Below are positions 14,207 to 18,844 of a stretch of DNA of 18,844 nucleotides, in pieces. A model generated the notes under the pieces. That model saw nothing but the letters and a program-made list of their open reading frames with translations, was not told where the DNA came from and did no database searches. Position 1 is the stretch's first letter. Every line of letters begins with the position of its first letter. The position numbers and the translations under genes are program-made. This stretch comes from Candidatus Pacearchaeota archaeon UBA284 (GTDB lineage Archaea; Nanobdellota; Nanobdellia; Pacearchaeales; UBA284), in contig DAKN01000062.1 of assembly GCA_002499185.1 (NCBI GenBank), positions 217 to 19,060 of the forward strand, given 5' to 3'.

Positions 14207-14363
14207 ATAAAGATTAATTCTACTCGCTCGTGCAGTAATTATCAGATAAAATCTTATTCGAAAAAACTTCCCACGAATTTTTTCTGTTACCGGAGAAATC
14301 TTGATTTCGGAGCATTAAATTATATTTTAATTATGAATAAACAAGAGGAACTAAATATGTCTT
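14207..14363. other. Convergent intergenic region with an imperfect hairpin
   Basis: This 157-base gap separates two convergent genes. It contains an imperfect inverted repeat (14290-14310: CCG then AAATC, two-base loop, GATTTCGG, with a three-base bulge) and T-runs that could end either transcript. A 15-codon frame near its right edge has no recognisable content. No tRNA-like or other RNA structure was recognised. Confidence 0.4.
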
Positions 14364-15770
14364 CTATTTCATTCCTTTAAACTTTTTTGCAATCTTCATC
14401 AAATCTTTTTTTTTCATTCCTTGCAAATCACCTCTTGCAAGTTTTTCTGGATCAATTCCTTGAAGTCCTTTCATTCCCTGTGCTTGTTGAATTATTAAAT
14501 CTTTCATTATTTTATGTTGATTAATTAATTCTTTTATTTCAGATGCCGGAACATTGCTTCCCTTGGATATTCTCGATATTCTCGAACTGTTCATTACTTC
14601 GGGATTTTCTTTTTCTAAAGGAGTCATGCTATCAATTGCATATTTCCATCTTTTCATTTTATCTTCTTGTGCATTAAATAATTTTGAAAAATCTTTTTTT
14701 CCGCTCAATGCACTTAATCCAGGAATTAATTCAGAAAGTTTATTCAATGGCCCCATTCCCTGCATCGCTTTAATTTGATCATACATGTCACTTAAGGTAA
14801 ATTTTCCTTCTTCTAATCTATCTTGCATTTTCTTTTGTTGTTTTTCTTCTATTGCAAGTTTTGCTTTTTCTAACAATAAATTTAAATCACCCATTCCTAA
14901 TAATCTGGAAACAAAGGCCTCTGGATCATAACTTTCTATATCGTTTATTTTTTCACCTGTTCCAATAAATATAACTGGCGATTTTGTTTCACTGCAAGAA
15001 ATTAATGCCCCTCCACCTTTTGCTGTTCCATCCAATCTTGTTAGCATTACTCCGTTTATTTTACACGCTTTTGCAAATCCTTCTGCTTGTTTTTTTGCAG
15101 CTTTTCCAATATCACCAGCAATTGTAAGAATAATTTTATCTGGCTTGACTATTTCATGAACTAATTTTATTTCATTAATTAATTCATTATTTAGAACATC
15201 ACGCCCTGCACTATCTATCAACACAATATCAAATTTTAATAATTTATCTTTAAATTTTTCATATATCGCAAGGGGATTTTTTTCATCTTTATCAACAAAG
15301 ACAGTTAAATTTGCTTTTTTACCCATCTGCTCTAATTGTTCTGGAGCAGCAGGTCTATGAACATCTAATCCAAGCAATGCAACCTTGTAACCTCTCTTGC
15401 TGTAATAAAAACCGATTTTGGCTGCGCTTGTTGTTTTTCCTACACCATACAAACCAACAAGCATTATTTTGAATGGTTTTTTATCCTTATTTATTTCAAG
15501 TTCATAATAATCTTTTCCAAGTATTTCTATAAGTTCTCTATATAGTAAATCAACAATTTGTTCTTTCTTTTCTAGACCACGAATATTTTCAGAAGCTTTT
15601 TTTCTTAATTTTTCAGAAATTTCTCTGGCTATTGAAATATCAACATCTGCTTCTATTAAAGACCTTTGAAGCTGTTTTATTACATCTTCAATTAATTTCT
15701 TATCAACAAAAACAGCATTAGCTATCTTATTCATTACATTCTTTAATGTTGAACCAAACTTATCTAACAT
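14364..15770 (-). CDS. srp54: Signal recognition particle GTPase SRP54
   Basis: SRP54 binds signal sequences of nascent membrane and secreted proteins together with 7S RNA and docks with FtsY. The 468-aa protein has the N domain (about 1-95), the G domain with G1 GLYGVGKTT (106-114), DVHRPAAPEQL (136-146), G3 DSAGR (186-190), G4 TRLDG (244-248), KGGGAL (251-256) and GTGE (270-273), then a Met-rich M domain (about 300-468) with the RNA-binding SRISRISKGS (396-405). Length and order are normal. Small departures are Ser for Thr in DTAGR and Arg for Lys in TKxDG. It is transcribed alone, away from the ABC operon that begins at 15860. The receptor gene ftsY lies about 3 kb further right. Confidence 0.97.
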   Translation of the reverse strand: MLDKFGSTLKNVMNKIANAVFVDKKLIEDVIKQLQRSLIEADVDISIAREISEKLRKKASENIRGLEKKEQIVDLLYRELIEILGKDYYELEINKDKKPFKIMLVGLYGVGKTTSAAKIGFYYSKRGYKVALLGLDVHRPAAPEQLEQMGKKANLTVFVDKDEKNPLAIYEKFKDKLLKFDIVLIDSAGRDVLNNELINEIKLVHEIVKPDKIILTIAGDIGKAAKKQAEGFAKACKINGVMLTRLDGTAKGGGALISCSETKSPVIFIGTGEKINDIESYDPEAFVSRLLGMGDLNLLLEKAKLAIEEKQQKKMQDRLEEGKFTLSDMYDQIKAMQGMGPLNKLSELIPGLSALSGKKDFSKLFNAQEDKMKRWKYAIDSMTPLEKENPEVMNSSRISRISKGSNVPASEIKELINQHKIMKDLIIQQAQGMKGLQGIDPEKLARGDLQGMKKKDLMKIAKKFKGMK

Positions 15771-15830
15771 TTCAAAATATCTTTTATAAATCTCTTATTA
15801 TCTTTCTTATTTCTCAAGGATTTATAAAAG

Positions 15831-15838
15831 TTTATAAA
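15831..15838 (+). promoter_or_regulatory. TATA-like box of the ABC exporter operon
   Basis: TTTATAAA centred about 25 bases before the ATG at 15860. The same octamer occurs ten bases upstream (15821-15828). The spacing decides the start at 15860 over the in-frame ATG at 15746, which lies inside the srp54 coding region. Confidence 0.55.
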
Positions 15839-15859
15839 TTGTTTTATTTTATATGGGAT

Positions 15860-16759
15860 ATGGGAAAAATCGGTGGTAAAAAAATTAAATCTATTATAGT
15901 AGCTTGTTTTTTTATAATTATTTTAGTTTTAATTTCATTTAATGTTCTTGGACAAAGCAAATATGCTTATATTGAATCAACTATTATAAATCAAGATCCT
16001 TATCCAGCACAACCAGATAATTATGTTGACTTGTTATTTAAATTTGAAAATAAAGGCGGATTAATCGTAAAAGATTTTATGGTAGAAATTATTCCAGAAT
16101 ATCCTTTTTCTCTTGATCCCGGTTCAACAGGATTGATAGAAATCGGAAATATTGATGGACTACAAAAAGACAGAGACGCAATCTTTGCAAGATTTAGAAT
16201 TAGGGTGGACAAAGAAGTTCTTGGCGGGGATTCTATGGTCAAAATGAGATATACATATAATACTGGTGGAAAATGGGATAATTATATCGAAAAAAAGTTT
16301 GAAATAAAAATAGAAGACCCAAAAACAGATTTTGATATTGCTATTCAAGATTATTCTTATAAAACAAATAGTTTAAGCATAGCTGTTTCAAACATTGGAA
16401 AAAAAGATGCAAATTCAGTAACAGTAATTTTGCCAGAACAGGAATCTATTCAAATTCTTGGTTCAAATAAAAATATTGTTGGTACAATAGATAGTTATGA
16501 TTATACTATTGCTTCGTTTAAAGTTATTTCAAATAAAGATGCCCCATTGATTGTAAGAATTTCATATACTGATTCTGTTGGAGTAAGAAGAGAAATTGAA
16601 AAAGCAATTTTATTTAGTGCATCAACCTATGATCAAAAAATAATCACATCAGATATGACTGATTATAGAGCAATTATTTACATTGGTGTTGGAATAATGG
16701 GCATAGTTATTATTATCATTTTATTTAATATTCTAAGGAAAAAAAGAAGAAGACAATAA
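15860..16759 (+). CDS. Membrane-anchored extracellular protein of the MacB-like exporter operon (COG1361-like)
   Basis: A 299-aa protein with an N-terminal signal peptide (basic 1-10, hydrophobic 11-30, likely cut near VLG/Q), an exterior region (about 33-265), a C-terminal span (271-291) and a basic tail (RKKRRRQ). The exterior has two beta-rich parts (about 36-150 and 157-250) resembling CARDB/NEW3-type Ig-like domains found in the COG1361 S-layer-like proteins. Genes of that kind are often next to MacB/LolCDE-type permeases and ATPases in archaea, as here. It may act as the extracytoplasmic partner of the exporter. The family assignment is from overall pattern, so moderately sure. The frame is open from 15746, but TATA spacing and the signal peptide support 15860. 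Confidence 0.78.
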   Translation: MGKIGGKKIKSIIVACFFIIILVLISFNVLGQSKYAYIESTIINQDPYPAQPDNYVDLLFKFENKGGLIVKDFMVEIIPEYPFSLDPGSTGLIEIGNIDGLQKDRDAIFARFRIRVDKEVLGGDSMVKMRYTYNTGGKWDNYIEKKFEIKIEDPKTDFDIAIQDYSYKTNSLSIAVSNIGKKDANSVTVILPEQESIQILGSNKNIVGTIDSYDYTIASFKVISNKDAPLIVRISYTDSVGVRREIEKAILFSASTYDQKIITSDMTDYRAIIYIGVGIMGIVIIIILFNILRKKRRRQ

Positions 16760-16802
16760 AAAATTATTAAAAATTGTAGAGTTATAATCGGGGCTAAAAG
16801 AA

Positions 16803-18056
16803 ATGAAATTTATAGATTACTTAAAATTTGCTTTAAATAATTTAACTACAAGAGGATTAAGAAGCTGGCTTACAGTTATTGGAGTAGTTATTGGTGTTGC
16901 CGCAATCGTAGCAATTGTTTCTATAGGACAAGGAATGCAAGAAGTGATTTCTATGCAAATGGGTGCTCTTGGAAGTGATCAAGTTTATGTAACTGCTGGT
17001 TCTGCTTATACTGGTGGAATGTTTGAATCAAAAGAACCAGGTGAATTAGACGCAAGAGATTTGAAAGTCATAAAATCTGTTGAAGGAGTTATAGCTGCCG
17101 CACCAGATATTGTCGGTTTTGCAGATGTAACTTATGGTAAAAAAACATCTAATTTGTATATAATGGGTGTTGATGAAAATTGGGAAATAGTTCGTGGAGC
17201 TACAATTGGGATAGAGTCCGGGAGATTTTTAGCAAAAGGAGATAGAGGAGTAGCTGTTTTAGGTTATAAAATAGCAAAAGAATCATTTGATAAAGAAATT
17301 TATATTGGCTCTCAAATAAAAATTGAAAACAAATCTTATAATGTTATAGGAATTTTAAAAGAATTTGGTGGATTGGGTGGATCAAACGAAGATAATTCTA
17401 TTTATCTTTCATTAGAAGATGCAGAACAATATGCTGGTGGTTTTGGAGTTAAGAAGTATTATGCGATTGAAATTAAAGTAGAACAAGAAAGAGCAGATGA
17501 AATTGCCGAAAAAATTAAAGAAAGACTTCTGATTTCTAGACAAGTAACAGAAGATAAGATTGATTTTTCAGTTTATACTCCGAAAATGATAACTGAAGTT
17601 GTTTTGAATATTCTTAATACAATAAACTTATTTTTATATGGAATTGCCGCAATCTCTTTGATTGTTGGTGCAGTTGGAATTGCTAATACAATGTTTACAT
17701 CTGTTCTTGAAAGAACAAGACAAATAGGGATTTTAAAATCTGTAGGCATGACAAACAAAGAAGTCTTGAATCTTTTTTTAGTTGAAGCAGGACTTATTGG
17801 ATTAGTTGGAGGGATTTTGGGAATTTTTGTTGGTTTTATAATCTCTGGAACAATAGGACAAATAGCTGCTTTTTTCCTCAAGGGAACAAGTATGTCTCTT
17901 ATGGGGCCGGCGGGAACAACATCCATGGTTTCAATCACCCCACAACTAATTATTTTTGCATTACTTTTTTCAATTAGTATTGGAATTGTTTCAGGAATAT
18001 GGCCTGCAAGAAGGGCATCTAAATTAGAACCAGTAGTAGCATTAAGGTATGAATAA
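16803..18056 (+). CDS. MacB/LolC-like ABC transporter permease (FtsX fold)
   Basis: A 417-aa permease with the MacB topology. A short cytoplasmic helix leads into span 1 (about 22-42, RSWLTVIGVVIGVAAIV), followed by a large extracytoplasmic domain (about 45-260, MacB_PCD type). Three C-terminal spans (about 268-292, 320-345, 381-402) form the FtsX domain, with ERTRQIGILKSVGMT as the coupling helix that contacts the ATPase and WPARRASKLEPVVALRYE at the end. Such transporters use mechanotransmission, moving the extracytoplasmic domain rather than passing substrate through a channel. Substrate is unknown: lipoproteins, peptides or antibiotics are known for relatives. Its 3' end meets the ATPase start, so they are cotranscribed. 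Confidence 0.92.
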   Translation: MKFIDYLKFALNNLTTRGLRSWLTVIGVVIGVAAIVAIVSIGQGMQEVISMQMGALGSDQVYVTAGSAYTGGMFESKEPGELDARDLKVIKSVEGVIAAAPDIVGFADVTYGKKTSNLYIMGVDENWEIVRGATIGIESGRFLAKGDRGVAVLGYKIAKESFDKEIYIGSQIKIENKSYNVIGILKEFGGLGGSNEDNSIYLSLEDAEQYAGGFGVKKYYAIEIKVEQERADEIAEKIKERLLISRQVTEDKIDFSVYTPKMITEVVLNILNTINLFLYGIAAISLIVGAVGIANTMFTSVLERTRQIGILKSVGMTNKEVLNLFLVEAGLIGLVGGILGIFVGFIISGTIGQIAAFFLKGTSMSLMGPAGTTSMVSITPQLIIFALLFSISIGIVSGIWPARRASKLEPVVALRYE

Positions 18057-18057
18057 A

Positions 18058-18744
18058 ATGGAAAAAATATCAACAAAAAAAGAAGAAGCATTGCGCATTT
18101 GTAATTTAACTAAAATATATCAGATGGATGAATTGAAAGTAAAAGCAGTAGATAATATCAGTTTTTCAATCCCAAAAAATAAAGTCATTGCTATAATGGG
18201 CCCAAGCGGAAGTGGAAAATCCACTGTTTTGCATTTGATTGGGTGCTTAGATAAACCAACAAGCGGAAAAATATACCTTGATGGGGTAGATATTTCACAT
18301 TTAGATGATGATAAACTTGCAAAATTAAGAAACCAAAAAATCGGATTTATTTTTCAATTTTTTAATCTTTATCCTTTATTAAATGCATTGGAAAATGTTG
18401 AACTTCCACTTATAATTTCTGGTGTCCCAGAGAAAGAAAGAACAAAAAGAGCATTAGAAATTTTAGAAATTGTGGGAATTAAAGAAAGGGCATATCATTT
18501 TCCAAATCAACTTTCTGGAGGAGAACAACAGAGAGTCGCAATTGCAAGAGCTTTAATTAACAACCCAACAATAATTTTTGCGGATGAGCCAACAGGAAAT
18601 TTAGATTCAAAATCAGGGCATAAAATAATGGAATTGCTTATCGGATTAAAGAAAAAAGCAACAGTGGTTATAATTACACATGACGAAGATATAGCACATC
18701 ATGCAGATAAGATAATAAGAATAAAAGACGGAAAAATTGTTTAA
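18058..18744 (+). CDS. MacB/LolD-like ABC transporter ATP-binding protein
   Basis: The ATPase partner of the preceding permease. Numbered from the upstream ATG (18049), it has Walker A GPSGSGKST (51-59), Q-loop Gln103 in FQFFNLYPLLNALENVELPL, signature LSGGEQQR (155-162), Walker B IIFADEPTGNLDS (175-187) with catalytic Glu180, and H-loop His211 in ITHD. All motifs are intact, and the NLDS and QFFNLYPLL segments are typical of the MacB/LolD subfamily. An ATG at 18049 overlaps the permease stop. The ATG at 18058 is preferred because AAGGT (18044-18048) lies nine bases before it, though the difference is only three residues. Confidence 0.95.
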   Translation: MEKISTKKEEALRICNLTKIYQMDELKVKAVDNISFSIPKNKVIAIMGPSGSGKSTVLHLIGCLDKPTSGKIYLDGVDISHLDDDKLAKLRNQKIGFIFQFFNLYPLLNALENVELPLIISGVPEKERTKRALEILEIVGIKERAYHFPNQLSGGEQQRVAIARALINNPTIIFADEPTGNLDSKSGHKIMELLIGLKKKATVVIITHDEDIAHHADKIIRIKDGKIV

Positions 18745-18754
18745 ATTAAGATAA

Positions 18755-18844
18755 TTATTCAAAGATACTTTCTATTATTTTTTCTTTATTAAATTTTTCT
18801 AAATCTTTATATTCCTGTCCAACACCGAGAAATAATATTGGTTT
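18755..18844 (-). CDS. ftsY: C-terminus of FtsY, the SRP receptor (5' part outside window)
   Basis: A minus-strand frame enters from the right edge and ends at TAA 18755-18757, giving 29 residues beginning KPILFLGVGQEYKDL and ending ESIFE. The FLGVGQ...DL...F segment is the conserved end of the SRP GTPase G domain and its C-terminal helix in FtsY. SRP54 proteins have GTGE at this place and continue into an M domain, which is absent here. FtsY docks SRP54-ribosome complexes at the membrane. It converges on the ABC ATPase gene with a 10-base gap between stop codons. Confidence 0.85.
   Translation of the reverse strand, partial: KPILFLGVGQEYKDLEKFNKEKIIESIFE

Noticed and set aside
14333..14380. 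15-codon plus-strand frame overlapping the end of srp54
   Set aside because: Too short, no ribosome binding site or recognisable sequence, and it runs into the opposing gene.
15746..15859. Longer N-terminus for the exporter-linked extracellular protein, starting inside the srp54 coding region
   Set aside because: The TATA-like box at 15831-15838 and a normal signal peptide beginning at 15860 both support the shorter form; the extension would add an odd extra hydrophobic segment.

Overview
The window is AT-rich (roughly 70% A+T by eye) and archaeal. It encodes RadA, an archaeal RPA with a zinc ribbon, SRP54, the tail of FtsY, a two-domain TadC/ArlJ-type pilus platform protein and a PRC-barrel protein. 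Many genes have a TATA-like box centred 24-27 bases before the ATG, as expected for leaderless archaeal transcripts. The small genes, the many pilin-like proteins and the Cys-rich secreted tail at the left edge suggest a DPANN-type archaeon (Woesearchaeota or Pacearchaeota-like). That placement is an inference and was not tested.

Layout. (1) 1-203: 3' end of a secreted Cys-rich protein. (2) 313-3349, minus strand: four genes, each apparently with its own promoter: RPA, RadA, a small TM2-domain membrane protein and a stand-alone Cas4-like nuclease. No CRISPR array or other cas gene is visible. (3) 3419-9164: a divergent cluster of short, single-span, pilin-like proteins. Seven read leftward from 7206 and four rightward from 7302. 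Most begin with a short basic leader ending in Lys/Arg-Gly/Ala and then a hydrophobic stretch, as in archaeal class III (prepilin peptidase) signal peptides. Two are very small (52 and 42 aa). One, at 7902-9014, carries a C-terminal lytic transglycosylase (SLT, lysozyme-like) domain with its catalytic Glu motif. That is unexpected in an archaeon, which should have no murein. (4) 9236-14206, plus strand: a Sec-secreted protein of unknown function, the TadC/ArlJ-like platform protein, a PRC-barrel protein, and three consecutive membrane proteins that look paralogous. (5) 14364-15770, minus strand: SRP54. (6) 15860-18744, plus strand: a MacB/LolCDE-type ABC exporter operon made of a membrane-anchored extracellular domain protein, an FtsX-fold permease and an ATPase. 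(7) 18755-18844, minus strand: the C-terminus of FtsY, the SRP receptor.

How it may work together (inference). The platform protein at 10007 plus the eleven pilin-like proteins look like most of a type IV pilus-like surface machine. The assembly ATPase and prepilin peptidase would have to be encoded elsewhere. The most notable element is the pilin-tethered transglycosylase, which could act on the murein of a neighbouring bacterium. No intergenic stretch exceeds 300 bases. The longest, 14207-14363, shows only an imperfect hairpin.
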